DNA of 64,000 nucleotides. It comes from Minicystis rosea. Its GTDB lineage: Bacteria; Myxococcota_A; Polyangia; Polyangiales; Polyangiaceae. The stretch is taken from contig CP016211.1 in NCBI GenBank assembly GCA_001931535.1, forward strand, positions 10,648,377 through 10,712,376. The letters run 5' to 3'. A program made the position numbers and the translations under genes. This document shows positions 28,775 through 38,290 of the stretch, in pieces; the first letter of the stretch is position 1; the number at the start of each line of letters is the position of its first letter. The notes under the pieces were generated by a model. That model did not search any database. It was not told where the DNA came from and saw nothing but the letters and a program-made list of their open reading frames with translations.

Positions 28775-30388
28775 ATGCGAACGCGCTGGATGCTTGCGGC
28801 GACCCTCAGCTCTCTGGCCGGCCTCACGGCATGCGCCACGGGCAACGACAGTGGGCTCACTGGTGGAGGTGGTGGGGCCGACGGCGGGACGGTGACCTCC
28901 TCTTCGTCGAGCGGTGGTGCCGGTGGCGGCGGCGGTGCCGCGACCACCACGAGCAGCAGCACCGCCTCGACCGGTGGGGCTGGCGGCGGAGGCGGCGCGA
29001 CGAGCAGCTCGTCGAGCGGCAGCGGCGGCGCGAGCCTCTGCGGCAACGGCGTGAAGGACACCGGCGAGCAGTGCGACGGCACCGACTTCGGCCCGCTCAC
29101 CTGCCAGCTCCTCGGCCTCGGATCGGGCTCGCTGCTCTGCAACAGCTACTGCACCATCGTCGCCACGAACTGCAAACCCAAAGAGAACTGCATCAACAAC
29201 GAGGACGACAACGGCGACGGCCTCATCGACTGCCAGGACCCGGAGTGCGACGGCAACGCCGCGTGCGCCGACACGTGCACGCCGCCCGCGAGCATCTCCA
29301 TCCCCGGGTACGAGTACAGCGACTTCTCGGGCCGGCCCGCCGTGCACAAGGCCTCGTGCTCGGTCTCGAGCGGCCGCGAGATCATCTACGAGCTGGTCGC
29401 GCCCACCGACGGCAACCTCATCGTCGACGTCTACAGCTACGACGCCGACGTGACCGTCTCGGTGCGCACCGCCTGCGGCGACGACAGCAGCGAGATCGCC
29501 TGCGTCAACAAGGTCGCCTCGGGTGACGACGAGATCCTCGCCGTCCCCGTCACCGCGGGCACGACCTACTTCGTGATGATCGACGGCAACACCGAGAACG
29601 ACTTCGGCTCGTTCAGCATCGACGTCGACGTCCCGCCGCCCGAGGACTCCTGCACCAACGAGAGCGACGACGACAACGACGGCTACGTCGACTGCGACGA
29701 CGCCAACGCCTGCCAGACGATGCCCGAGTGCGCGCCGGGCACGGGCGTGGTCGGCACCGCGTGCCTCCAGAACTCGGAGTGCGCGGCCAACCACAACGAT
29801 CCCATCTGCCTCTCGGAGTACCTCGGCTTCCCCGACGGCTACTGCTCCGAGTTCTGCGACCAGACCGCCGACGACTGCGCGACCGGATCGATTTGTTACA
29901 CGGACCTGAAGCTGTCCGTGCACGGCGTCTGCCTCGCGACCTGCACGCAGGACAGCGATTGCCGCACCGGCTACGCCTGCGCCGAGAAGGGCCTCGCGCA
30001 GAAGGTCTGCGTGCTCCCGCCCGAGCCGAGCTGCACCAACTACGACGACGACGACAGCAACGATCTCATCGACTGCCAGGACCCGGCCTGCCAAGCGCGC
30101 CCCGACTGCGTGCCCGGTGACAAGGCCCCCGGCCAGCCCTGCACGGCGAACACCGATTGCTTCGCCGACAACAACGATCCCATCTGCATGGATTCGTCGC
30201 TCGGCTTCACCGACGGCTACTGCTCGCAGTTCTGCGAGATGAACGACGACTGCGGCATCGCGGGCGTCTGCACGTACGAAGGCCCGCACGGCTCGCAGGT
30301 GTGCCTCAAGGCGTGCACCACGAGCAACCAGTGCCCGGCCGGCACGAACTGCCTCGATTTCGGTTACCCGAAGAAAATCTGCCTGTGA
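28775..30388 (+). CDS. Lipoprotein with PPC-like domain and DxDxDG repeats
   Basis: A 537-residue lipoprotein (Cys20) with a Ser/Gly/Thr linker to about residue 85. A CINNEDDNGDGLIDCQDPEC calcium-loop-like motif recurs about three times. Between the first two copies lies a domain of about 90 residues with features of a bacterial pre-peptidase C-terminal (PPC) beta-sandwich (YELVAPTDGNLIVDVYSYD, VTAGTTYFVMIDG). Cys-rich EGF-like stretches follow (CLQNSECAANHNDPIC and CTANTDCFADNNDPIC). It is probably a surface adhesion or binding protein. The ATG at 28775 has GGGAGA upstream. It is followed 11 nt later by another MRT-type lipoprotein gene and likely shares its mRNA. Confidence 0.8.
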   Translation: MRTRWMLAATLSSLAGLTACATGNDSGLTGGGGGADGGTVTSSSSSGGAGGGGGAATTTSSSTASTGGAGGGGGATSSSSSGSGGASLCGNGVKDTGEQCDGTDFGPLTCQLLGLGSGSLLCNSYCTIVATNCKPKENCINNEDDNGDGLIDCQDPECDGNAACADTCTPPASISIPGYEYSDFSGRPAVHKASCSVSSGREIIYELVAPTDGNLIVDVYSYDADVTVSVRTACGDDSSEIACVNKVASGDDEILAVPVTAGTTYFVMIDGNTENDFGSFSIDVDVPPPEDSCTNESDDDNDGYVDCDDANACQTMPECAPGTGVVGTACLQNSECAANHNDPICLSEYLGFPDGYCSEFCDQTADDCATGSICYTDLKLSVHGVCLATCTQDSDCRTGYACAEKGLAQKVCVLPPEPSCTNYDDDDSNDLIDCQDPACQARPDCVPGDKAPGQPCTANTDCFADNNDPICMDSSLGFTDGYCSQFCEMNDDCGIAGVCTYEGPHGSQVCLKACTTSNQCPAGTNCLDFGYPKKICL

Positions 30389-30399
30389 GGAGCACCGCG

Positions 30400-31719
30400 A
30401 TGCGAACGAAGTCTTTTCTTGTCCGAGCGCTTCCTCTCCTGGCCGTGCCGTATGCGGTCGCCGTCGGCTGCAATGCGGGCACGGTCAACCACGGCTTCAC
30501 CGGCGGCGGCGGCACGGGCGGCGCGACCGGCGGCGGCGGGGGCGCCAGCGTCACGTCGAGCAGCACCGGCGATCTGGGCATCGACGCGAGCCTCAGCGAC
30601 AGCGGCGGTGAAGGCGGCATCATCTGCACGCCCGGCGGTCCGGACGACGATGTCGACATGGACGGCTTCACCCAAAACCAGGGTGACTGCGACGACTGCG
30701 ATCCCAACGTGAACCCGAACTCCCTCGAGGTTCCGACGCCCGAAGGGGTCACGCCCAAGGACGAGAACTGCAACGGCACGGTCGACGAAGCGGTCCCCGA
30801 CGTGACCTGCGACAGCGACCTCGCCGTCGCCGAGATGGATCCGCTCGGCGCCGCGCGCGCCGTCGAGCTCTGCAAGATGTCCACGGGCCCGCTCGACTGG
30901 GGCGTGGTCTCGGCCAAGTGGGTCATGGCCGACGGATCGAACCCGCCGACCACGGCTCCGCAGGCCACCAACTTCCACCTCGGCCACGGCATGCTCTCCG
31001 CGTTCGGCGCCGTGGTGAAGGTGCGCAAGGGCGAGCGCATGCTGGCCCTCTCCAGCGGCAGCGCGCGCCAGCCGACGGACCCCGGCTACCACTCGGTGAA
31101 CGGCTTCGACAAGCTCTACACCGGCGGCAACGCGCAGGGCTTCCCCAAGGAGTCGCCCGCGTGCCCCGGCACCCTCACCGGCGAGCCGCACGATCCGACG
31201 GGCGTGGAGATCGTCATCAACGCGCCCTCGAACGCGAAGGGCTTCTCGTTCGACTTCGACTTCTTCACGTTCGAGTGGCCGAACTACGTCTGCAACAAGT
31301 ACAACGACTTCTTCATCGCCATCCTCTCGCCCAAGCCCATGGGCCAGACGGACGGCAACGTGTCGTTCGACAGCATGGGCAACCCGGTGAGCGTCAACAA
31401 CGCGCTCCTCGAGGTCTGCGGCTGCGAGGGCAACCCGCCGAACCCCTGCGTCGAAGGCGGCAAGACCTTCGCCTGCTCGCTGGGCAACACCGATCTCATC
31501 GGCACCGGCTTCGGCTTCGACACCGACTTCGGCCAGGACCACGGCTCCACCGGCTGGCTCCAGACGAAGGCGCCCATCACCCCGGGCTCGCAGATCACCA
31601 TCCGCTGGGCGGTCTACGACTCCGGCGACGGCTCGCTCGACACGACGACCCTCATCGACAACTGGCGCTGGATCGCCAACGCCGGCGTCGACGTCGGCAC
31701 GAACCCGATTCCGCAGTGA
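30400..31719 (+). CDS. Lipoprotein with choice-of-anchor-L-like domain
   Basis: A 439-residue lipoprotein (lipobox AVGC, Cys24) with a Gly/Ser/Thr linker and a Asp-rich DVDMDGFTQNQGDCDDCDPNV loop. The main domain has FSFDFDFFTFEWPNYVC and YNDFFIAIL, features of the choice-of-anchor L domain, a beta-sandwich found in secreted proteins of myxobacteria and others. It begins 11 nt after the stop of the preceding lipoprotein gene with a GAGGAG site and the same MRT start, suggesting a two-gene operon. Probably exposed on the outer membrane; function unknown. Confidence 0.8.
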   Translation: MRTKSFLVRALPLLAVPYAVAVGCNAGTVNHGFTGGGGTGGATGGGGGASVTSSSTGDLGIDASLSDSGGEGGIICTPGGPDDDVDMDGFTQNQGDCDDCDPNVNPNSLEVPTPEGVTPKDENCNGTVDEAVPDVTCDSDLAVAEMDPLGAARAVELCKMSTGPLDWGVVSAKWVMADGSNPPTTAPQATNFHLGHGMLSAFGAVVKVRKGERMLALSSGSARQPTDPGYHSVNGFDKLYTGGNAQGFPKESPACPGTLTGEPHDPTGVEIVINAPSNAKGFSFDFDFFTFEWPNYVCNKYNDFFIAILSPKPMGQTDGNVSFDSMGNPVSVNNALLEVCGCEGNPPNPCVEGGKTFACSLGNTDLIGTGFGFDTDFGQDHGSTGWLQTKAPITPGSQITIRWAVYDSGDGSLDTTTLIDNWRWIANAGVDVGTNPIPQ

Positions 31720-31734
31720 CGCTTCGCGCCGGTC

Positions 31735-31760
31735 GCGGTGGACGTGATCGCGTCCACCGC
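31735..31760. terminator. Hairpin between convergent genes
   Basis: A perfect 10-bp stem (GCGGTGGACG / CGTCCACCGC) with a 6-nt loop lies 16 nt after the stop at 31719. The next gene ends convergently at 31816. Termination from either side is plausible from position; no U tract is visible. Confidence 0.6.
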
Positions 31761-31815
31761 GCCGCCGTGATCGCTTCACGCCGAGCGCCGAAGGCTCGCG
31801 CGTTCGCTCACGTCT

Positions 31816-32400
31816 TCAGAACCGGATCGCGAAGCCGCCCGGCGCCGGTGCAACGCGGCTGATGAGGTACTTGGTCGGTCGCGTCGTGGCGACGAGCACG
31901 ACGCCGATCACGATGGCGGCCAGACCGGTGCCTGCCATGGCGGTGCCCGTGATCAACACCGCTCCATTCGGACCCCCCTGGCTGCCCACCCTGCTGAAGA
32001 AGAACCCCATCATCGCGCCGCCGAGGATCAGGCCGCCGCCCACGGCGACGGAGACGACGCCGGTGCCGATGCCATCCTTGCTGCCGGGGAAGACCTTGAT
32101 CGAGACGTCGTCGGTGCGCCCACCCAGCGAGAAGCGCTTCGATCGCCGGAGCTCCTCGGACCCGAAATAGTATTGCCGCTCCGGCCCGCTCTCGAGGATG
32201 CGGTCACAAGGCGCGCGGCATATGGGCCGATCGGCGCCCCCCGCACGGCCGCCGTACTCGAAGAGGGTGATGTCCGGCGCCTCGGTCTCGAAATGGACGC
32301 GGGCGCGTGCCGTGTCACCGGCGCTCTGCGCGCTCGCCGTCCGCGGCGACGAGGCGATCGCGACGGCCATCGCCGAGAGAAGCAACAAAGATCGAAGCAT
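31816..32400 (-). CDS. Hypothetical membrane protein with signal peptide
   Basis: A 194-residue protein: signal peptide (cut near ASA-QS), a periplasmic part with a Cys pair (ICRAPC) of PEGA-like type at about 60-65, and two C-terminal transmembrane helices (about 112-135 and 147-170) with a short tail. The ITLFEYGGRAGG stretch and the Cys loop resemble PEGA-containing proteins of myxobacteria, but the match is weak. Function unknown. It is divergent from the YXWGXW lipoprotein gene, with 63 nt between the starts. Confidence 0.65.
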   Translation of the reverse strand: MLRSLLLLSAMAVAIASSPRTASAQSAGDTARARVHFETEAPDITLFEYGGRAGGADRPICRAPCDRILESGPERQYYFGSEELRRSKRFSLGGRTDDVSIKVFPGSKDGIGTGVVSVAVGGGLILGGAMMGFFFSRVGSQGGPNGAVLITGTAMAGTGLAAIVIGVVLVATTRPTKYLISRVAPAPGGFAIRF

Positions 32401-32463
32401 CCTTCGATGCTATTCCCCCTGCGCGCGCCGTGTCGACGTGCGAGGATGCCGCCTGTTTCCCGC

Positions 32464-32697
32464 ATGAGCCACGCTTCGCTCCCGCTCGTTCGCCATGTCG
32501 TGCCGGCCCTCTTCGGGGTGCTGCTCGCCGGCTGCGTCGCCGGCCTGGACGGGCCCCCGCCCCCGGCGCCGCTCCCCGAGTTCCAAAGCCCCGCGCCCGC
32601 GCCTGGCATGGTGTGGGTCGCCGGCGCTTGGCACTGGAACGGGACGGATCACGTGTGGGTGCCGGGGCATTGGGTGTCCCCTCCGCCCACGCCGTAG
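32464..32697 (+). CDS. Small YXWGXW-repeat lipoprotein
   Basis: A 77-residue lipoprotein: leader with lipobox LLAGC (Cys24), a Pro-rich linker and the motif VWVAGAWHWNGTDHVWVPGH. This is the YXWGXW repeat seen in small outer-membrane lipoproteins of proteobacteria. The repeat is thought to bind or sit near the membrane, but its task is unknown. The start at 32464 is preferred; 32446 is also in frame. A perfect 31-bp inverted repeat begins 80 nt after its stop. Confidence 0.7.
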   Translation: MSHASLPLVRHVVPALFGVLLAGCVAGLDGPPPPAPLPEFQSPAPAPGMVWVAGAWHWNGTDHVWVPGHWVSPPPTP

Positions 32698-32776
32698 CCC
32701 GGTTAGCCACGCCGTCGTTGCCACGACGGCCACGAATGGCGCCGTCGCGATCGTCGCGGCCGTCGTTTCCACGAAG

Positions 32777-32848
32777 GGCAGCCGCGAGCGCCAGCGAGCG
32801 GACCCCACCCACCTTGCTGGGGTCCGCTCGCTGGCGCTCGCGGCTGCC
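32777..32848. repeat. Perfect 31-bp inverted repeat (hairpin)
   Basis: Arms at 32777-32807 (starting GGCAGCCGCGAGCGCC) and 32818-32848 are exact reverse complements, with a 10-nt loop. Related hairpins lie at 56241-56311 and 63486-63602, and a looser one at 45957. Each sits shortly downstream of a plus-strand stop. Could act as terminator, mRNA end-protector or a REP/MITE-like dispersed element. Confidence 0.9.
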
Positions 32849-32909
32849 GTTGCTGCCGTTGCTGCTGCTGCTGCGGCGGTTGCGGTTGCTGGCCGTGAAG
32901 GTAGGCGTT

Positions 32910-33180
32910 GGCTGCCATGACCCCTGGGTGCATTGGCCATGACCCCAGGTTCGATCAGCCATGATGGCAAGCGCCGGCTGCCATCACCCCAGGTTGGACC
33001 TGCCATGAAGGCAACCTCTGGCTGCCATCACCCCTGGTTGGATCAGCCATGATGGCAAGCGCCGGTTGCCATCACCCCAGGTTGCACTGGCCATGATGGC
33101 AAGCGGCGGCTGCCATCACCCCAGGTTGCACTGGCCATGACCCCAGGCTGCACTGGTCATGACCCCAGGTTGCGCCGGCC
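32910..33180. repeat. Tandem 44-bp / 22-bp repeats
   Basis: Units beginning GGCTGCCATCACCCCAGGTT start at 32976, 33020, 33064 and 33108, exactly 44 bp apart, with a variant at 32910. Each unit is made of two related 22-bp halves carrying GCCAT. The rest of the 529-nt space between the YXWGXW gene and the pyrophosphorylase gene holds the inverted repeat at 32777; no gene is seen. Confidence 0.85.
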
Positions 33181-33226
33181 AGCGTCTGCCTTCCGGATGC
33201 CCTGACCGGGCTCCTGGTCTGGCTGG

Positions 33227-34411
33227 ATGGCGGCAGCCGTGTCCCTCTGGATTGCCGCCGGTCGGGGCTCGTGCTTTTCCGGGAGGGTGAACCTCCACGA
33301 ACAGCTCGCCGCGCTTCCGAAGGGTTTGCTCGATCGGCTCGCCGCCCATGGGTTCGAGGCGAAGAAGCTCGAAGCTTGGGCGAAGAGCATCGGGGTGGAT
33401 CGGGACAAGCGCAATCGGCTCCCGGGGAAGGTGGAGGCGCCGTACGACGGAGACGTGACGCCCATGCCCGAGCCGGGCACCGAAGCGCACATCCATGCGA
33501 CCGCGCGGGGGATGGCGGCGCTGCGCAACGGCGAGGTCGCGCTCTGCCTGCTCGCGGGTGGGATGGCGACGCGCATGGGCGGCGTGGTCAAGTCGCTGGT
33601 CGAGGCGCTGCCGGGGCACACGTTCCTCGATCTCAGGCTCGGCGAGAACGCGCACATGAGCCGGATCGCCGGCAAGCGCGTGCCGCTCTGGATGATGACC
33701 AGCGAGGCCACCGAAGGGCCCACCCGCGCGGCGCTCGGCGACGAGCTCGATCCCGAGTACCTCACGACCTTCGAGCAGCACGTCTCGCTCCGCCTCACGC
33801 CGGAGGGGACCTTGTTCCTCGACGAGGAGGGGCAGCCCAGCGTGTTCTCCACGGGGCACGGCGATCTGCCGGACGCACTGCGCATGAGCGGGCTGCTCCA
33901 GACGTTCGTCGCGCGCGGCGGCAAGACGGTGTGGATCGCCAACATCGACAACCTCGGCGCCACCGTCGATCCCACGGTCCTCGGCTTCCACCTCGGGCAC
34001 GGCGCGCCCGTGACCGTCGAGGTGGTCGAGAAGGTCGGCACCGATCGCGGCGGCGTCCCCGTCCGCTGGAACGGGCGGCCCATCATCACCGAGGAGTTCC
34101 GCCTCCCGCTCGACTTCGATCCGACGACGGTGCGGGTGTTCAACACCAACACGTTCCTCGTCGACGCCGAGGCGCTGGCGTCGCTCGCGATGGAGTGGAC
34201 CTACGTCGAGGTGGAGAAGAAGATCGGCGACGCCAAGGCCGTGCAGTTCGAGCGCCTCCTCGGCGAGATCACCGCCACCCTCGAGCCCCGCTTCATCCGC
34301 GTCCCGCGCACCGACGCCGCCTCGCGCTTCCTCCCCGTGAAGGACATGGCGGAGCTCGAGAAGCGGCGCGCGGAGATCGAGATCATCGCCCGCGAGCGCG
34401 GGATGATCTGA
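33227..34411 (+). CDS. UTP-sugar-1-phosphate uridylyltransferase family (UDPGP)
   Basis: A 394-residue member of the eukaryote-type UDPGP family. It has the nucleotide-binding LLAGGMATRMGG near 107-118, a PLWMMTSEAT block (substrate-side), VWIANIDNLGA and the NTNTFLVDAEAL block. Such enzymes make UDP-glucose, UDP-GlcNAc or UDP-sugars from UTP and sugar-1-phosphate. The exact sugar cannot be told. Conserved sequence begins near residue 21 (VNLHEQL, GTG 33287). The ATG at 33227 is given because the GTG has its purine tract directly adjoining; the true start is unsure. Confidence 0.85.
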   Translation: MAAAVSLWIAAGRGSCFSGRVNLHEQLAALPKGLLDRLAAHGFEAKKLEAWAKSIGVDRDKRNRLPGKVEAPYDGDVTPMPEPGTEAHIHATARGMAALRNGEVALCLLAGGMATRMGGVVKSLVEALPGHTFLDLRLGENAHMSRIAGKRVPLWMMTSEATEGPTRAALGDELDPEYLTTFEQHVSLRLTPEGTLFLDEEGQPSVFSTGHGDLPDALRMSGLLQTFVARGGKTVWIANIDNLGATVDPTVLGFHLGHGAPVTVEVVEKVGTDRGGVPVRWNGRPIITEEFRLPLDFDPTTVRVFNTNTFLVDAEALASLAMEWTYVEVEKKIGDAKAVQFERLLGEITATLEPRFIRVPRTDAASRFLPVKDMAELEKRRAEIEIIARERGMI

Positions 34412-34567
34412 GCGCGCCCACCACCGATCGATCCACCGGCCCGCACGCCTGCGCGGCGTGATCTCGATGACGTCGCGCGGTGCAGTCTCACGGCGACGCC
34501 GAGGCGTGCTCGGTCGCGTTCATGCCCGGCGCTTGACGCGCCCGGTACCAGGCCGTTTGCTCGGGCC

Positions 34568-35467
34568 ATGTCGAACCGTTTTGCTCTCGTGGCCGCCGTG
34601 CTTCCCCTCCTCGTCGCCTGCGGCTCCGGGGAGAGCACGAGCGGCGGCGGTGCCAGCGGTGGCAACGGCGGCGGGACGACCAGCAGCGGGACGACCAGCA
34701 GCGGAACGAGCAGCAGCGGCGGCTCCGCGGTGACCAAGGGCGGCGGCGTCTACGTGACCAGCCAGACCGTCGATTACGGCTCGGGGCCGATGGGGTCGTT
34801 CGTGGTGTCCGCGAATTTCTACGATGTCAGCCAGATCGACGGCGGCTTCGGCGTCGACTGCCAGCAGACCACGGCGGGCGGCTGCACGCTCTCGCTCTGC
34901 TCGGGCGCCGGCAATGGAGGCACGGGGACGACGCCCACGGCGGGCAGCATTCAAGTGTCGACGCCGACCGCGAGCGCGACGCTGATCGCCTCGGGCGGCA
35001 CCTACGCACCGGCCACGGGGCAGATGATGTTCTGGAAGCCGGGAGAGCAGGTCAAGGTTCAGGCGGACGGCGACGTGGTCCCGGCCTTCACGCTCACCGC
35101 GAGCGCGCCCGCGCAGATCGCCGTCGAGAAGCCCGCGTTCCCCGCGCCGGGGATGCCGCTCGTGGTGAGCGCCTCGCAGGACTTGGAGATCGCGTGGACC
35201 GGGCAGAGCGCCGGCAAGGTGGTGGTGTCGCTCGGGGACGGCGTGGGGATCGGATCGATCCGCTGCGAGTTCGATCCCGCGGCCGGCAAGGGCGCGGTGC
35301 CGGCGAGCATGCTGGCGCAGTTTCCCAAGACGACGAAGGGCGGCTTCGTCGTGCAGACGTCGGATCACACCAGTACGAACGCAGGCGGCTTCGACGTCCA
35401 GCTCTACACGCTGACCTCCGCGCTCGTGCAAGGGAAGATCGCGTCCGCGGTGCTCACGCTGCAGTAG
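34568..35467 (+). CDS. Hypothetical lipoprotein with Gly/Ser/Thr linker
   Basis: A 299-residue lipoprotein (lipobox LLVAC, Cys18) with a Ser/Gly/Thr linker to about residue 55, then a beta-rich domain of unknown family ending in GGFDVQLYTLTSALVQGK. No motif for an enzyme is seen. Directly after its TAG, in the same frame, lies a related fragment (35468-35611) that looks like a second copy of its C-terminal end. Probably on the outer membrane facing out. Start at ATG 34568; only this start gives the lipobox. Confidence 0.75.
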   Translation: MSNRFALVAAVLPLLVACGSGESTSGGGASGGNGGGTTSSGTTSSGTSSSGGSAVTKGGGVYVTSQTVDYGSGPMGSFVVSANFYDVSQIDGGFGVDCQQTTAGGCTLSLCSGAGNGGTGTTPTAGSIQVSTPTASATLIASGGTYAPATGQMMFWKPGEQVKVQADGDVVPAFTLTASAPAQIAVEKPAFPAPGMPLVVSASQDLEIAWTGQSAGKVVVSLGDGVGIGSIRCEFDPAAGKGAVPASMLAQFPKTTKGGFVVQTSDHTSTNAGGFDVQLYTLTSALVQGKIASAVLTLQ

Positions 35468-35611
35468 CGCGGGGAGGCCGAGAGGAGCCTTGGCGGTGCG
35501 CACGTGTCCAGCGCGCATGCGTCCGTGGGCGGATTCGAGGTCTTCTTCGACACGCTGAGCTACGCGACCGCGGCGGGGCGGACCGCGGGCACGCCGATCA
35601 CGGTGAAGTGA
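35468..35611 (+). pseudogene. Fragment: duplicated C-terminus of the preceding lipoprotein
   Basis: In the same frame as the lipoprotein gene and just past its TAG, 47 codons can be read to a TGA at 35609-35611. Their translation (GGFEVFFDTLSYATAAGR...) aligns with the end of the preceding protein (GGFDVQLYTLTSALVQGK...), including the shared H-x-S-x-x-GGF-[DE]-V spacing. There is no start or ribosome site. It is best read as a remnant of a tandem duplicate whose front part was lost. Confidence 0.6.
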
Positions 35612-35714
35612 CGCCGGCGGACCACGCCTTCGTTCTCCGGCGGCGCATGCAGGCGAGGGCGGGCGCTTTCGCGTAGGATGCGGCCGCGGGGCCGCGTCGC
35701 TCCGTGAGCCTGTC

Positions 35715-38241
35715 ATGACCTACCGCTTTCGCCGTGCCGTTCATGCTCTCGCCGTCGCCGCGATCGGCGTCACCTTCGCCAGCGCGGCGGAGGCCGTGCC
35801 GCCGCGGGCGTCCGACCCGGTGCCCGATCCGGGTCGCGGCATCACCAACAGCGACGACACCACCGCCATCGCGCTGAACCCCGCCAACCTCGCCTTTTTG
35901 CCGGGGCCGGAGTTTCGCTTCAACACGGTGTGGACGGGCTCGGGATCACCGCTCCCGAACCGCGGCACCTCGTTCGCCTTGGGCGCGCCCATCGGGCCCA
36001 TCGCCACGGGCCTCAGGCTCGATCTCTTGTTCCCCCGGGCAGCGCGCCGGCGCCGTTCGATCAGAGCTACCACTGGGTCCGCTGGGCCCTCGCCTTCGGC
36101 AGCGAAGAGCTGAGCATCGGGCACACGTTCGGTTGGGGCCTGTCGCGGCTCGGCACGCTGAACGGGTTCTTCTCGCTCAGCACCGGCATCACGTGGCGCC
36201 CGGTGCCGTGGATCTCCGCGTCCTTCCTGGCCCGCGACTGGAACGCGCCGCTCAGCAAGGGCGACACCGACAAGCACGAGGCCACGCTGGGCATCGAGCG
36301 CTCGTGGACCTGGGGCCTCGGCGGCCGTCCCTTGGGATCACGGCTGCTCGAGGCTGCGTGGGATCTGACCTACCTCGAGCGCAGCAAAGCCTTCAGCGGT
36401 CACGGGATGCTGGCGGTGGACGTGCCGCGCATCGGGCGCATCCGCGGCGATCTCACCATCCTCCCCGACCACGATCGCCGCTTCCTCGCGGCCGCGGGCG
36501 TCGAGGTGAACGTCGATCGCGTGCAGGTCTCGGGCGGCGGCGTCTTCGGCAATGCGGTGGGCGGGCGCGCGGGCGCGGGTCTCTATGCGGGCGCGGCCAT
36601 CCGCAGCTTCCGCGAGCCCGGCCTCAGGCTCCCGGCGAAGGTGGTGCGCATCAAGATCAACGGCACCCCCGGCGTGCGCGGCAACACGCGCCTGCTCCGC
36701 AAGCTGTGGCGGCTCGCCGAGGATCCGGAGGTCGAGGGCGTGGTGCTCCAGATGCGCTCCGAGCCGGCCAGCTCGCTGGCGCACGCCGAGGAGGTGGCCG
36801 ATGCGGTGCGCCTCCTCCGGCAGCACGGCAAGAAGGTGATGTGTCACCTCGAAGACGCCGGCGGCAAGGCGCTCTTCGTGTGCTCGCAGGCCGATCGCAC
36901 CGCCATGAACCCCGCGGGCGGCCTGCGCTTCGCGGGCATCAGCTCGTCGTACTACTACTTCGGCGGCCTCTTGAAGAAGCTCGGCGTGCGCGCCGACTTC
37001 GTGCGCATCGGCGCCCACAAGCTGGCGGCGGAGCAGCTCACCATGGATCGCGGCAGCGACGTGGCGCAGGTCGATCACCAAGAGCTCGTCGACCAGCTCA
37101 GCCAAGTCTACGTGCACGACATCGCGCAGGGCCGCGGCCTCTCCGAGGCCGAGGTGGCGAAGCGCATCGCCAAGGGTCCCTTCATCGCTTCGGAGGCGCG
37201 CGCCGCGCACTTCGTGGATGCGTTCGCCTACGACGACGAGATCGAGCGCTTCGCCTCCGAGGTCATGGAGCGCCCCGTGCGCCTCTCCGACGACAGCAGC
37301 ACCCCGCGCGCGCCGACGGCTTGGGGCAAGGCCCGAAGGTCGCCGTCGTGTACCTCTCCGGCGACATGGTGGACGGCGAGAGCCAGTACATCCCGCTCGT
37401 GAACATCAAGCTCGCGGGCTCGTACACCATCGCGCGGGCGCTGAAGAAGGCGCGCGAGGACGACAGCGTGAAGAGCGTGGTCTTCCGCATCGAGACGGGC
37501 GGCGGCTCGTCCTTGGCGGCCGACGTGATCCTGCGCGAGGCCATCCTCACCGCGAAGAAGAAGCCGCTCATCGTGTCGATGGGCACGAGCGCCGCGAGCG
37601 GCGGGTACTACGCGGCGGTGGCGGGCAAGGAGATCTTCGCCAACCGCGCGACCATCACCGGATCGATCGGCATCTTCTACGGCAAGGCCGACGTGGTGGG
37701 CCTGCTCGACAAGCTCGGCGTGCGCATCGAGCAGTTCCGCTCGGCGCCGCGCGCGGACGCGGAGTCGTTCTTCCGTCCCTTCAGCGACGACGAGCGCCGC
37801 GAGCTCGGCGTGAAGGTGAAGCAGTTCTACGATCTCTTCGTCGCCCGCGTCGCCGAGGGCCGCCACATGACCCCCGAGGCCGTCGACGCCGTGGGCCGCG
37901 GCAAGGTGTGGACGGGCCAGCAAGCCATCGGCAAGGGCCTCGTGTCCCGCATCGGCGGCCTCCGCGAAGCGCTCGCCGAAGCGCGCCGTCTGGGCCGCCT
38001 GCCGGGCGACTCGCCCATCGTGGAGTCGCCCGACGAGGACGAGTCGCTCCTCGGCTTCCTGCTCAACCTGGTCGGCCTGCACATCTCCGTCGGCTCCCCG
38101 CTCTCCAGCATCCCCGAGACCTTGATGCCGATGGCCCAGATGCTCTCCCCCTTCCTCGTCTTCGAGTCGGGCAAGCCGCTGGCGCGCACCGATCTGATCG
38201 ACGAGACCGTCGTCCCGGCCGAAGGCAAAGAGGTCGAATGA
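35715..38241 (+). pseudogene. sppA: SppA-type signal peptide peptidase (S49) with two frameshifts
   Basis: Three consecutive frames give one protein: signal peptide and a NPANLAFLPGPEFRF beta-barrel-like part (35715 to about 36036), then more of the barrel-like domain and the first S49 half (to about 37330), then the second S49 half to the stop at 38241. Restored length would be about 842 residues. The dyad Lys (RIGAHKLAAEQL) lies in the second frame and Ser (GTSAASGGYY) in the third, so the shift at 37330 would inactivate it. Both breaks are one-base losses in a C5 run (36032-36036) and in GGCCC (37330-37334), which could be assembly errors. The N-terminal barrel-like domain of about 290 residues is unusual for SppA. 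Confidence 0.8.
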
Positions 38242-38290
38242 TCACGGTCACCATGCGAGCAGGCGCGGCAGCGACGAGCGAGGCTCCGCG

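Noticed and set aside
35715..38241. Programmed frameshifting as the explanation for the SppA breaks
   Set aside because: Neither site has a slippery heptamer with a downstream structure, and two losses in GC runs fit error or decay better.
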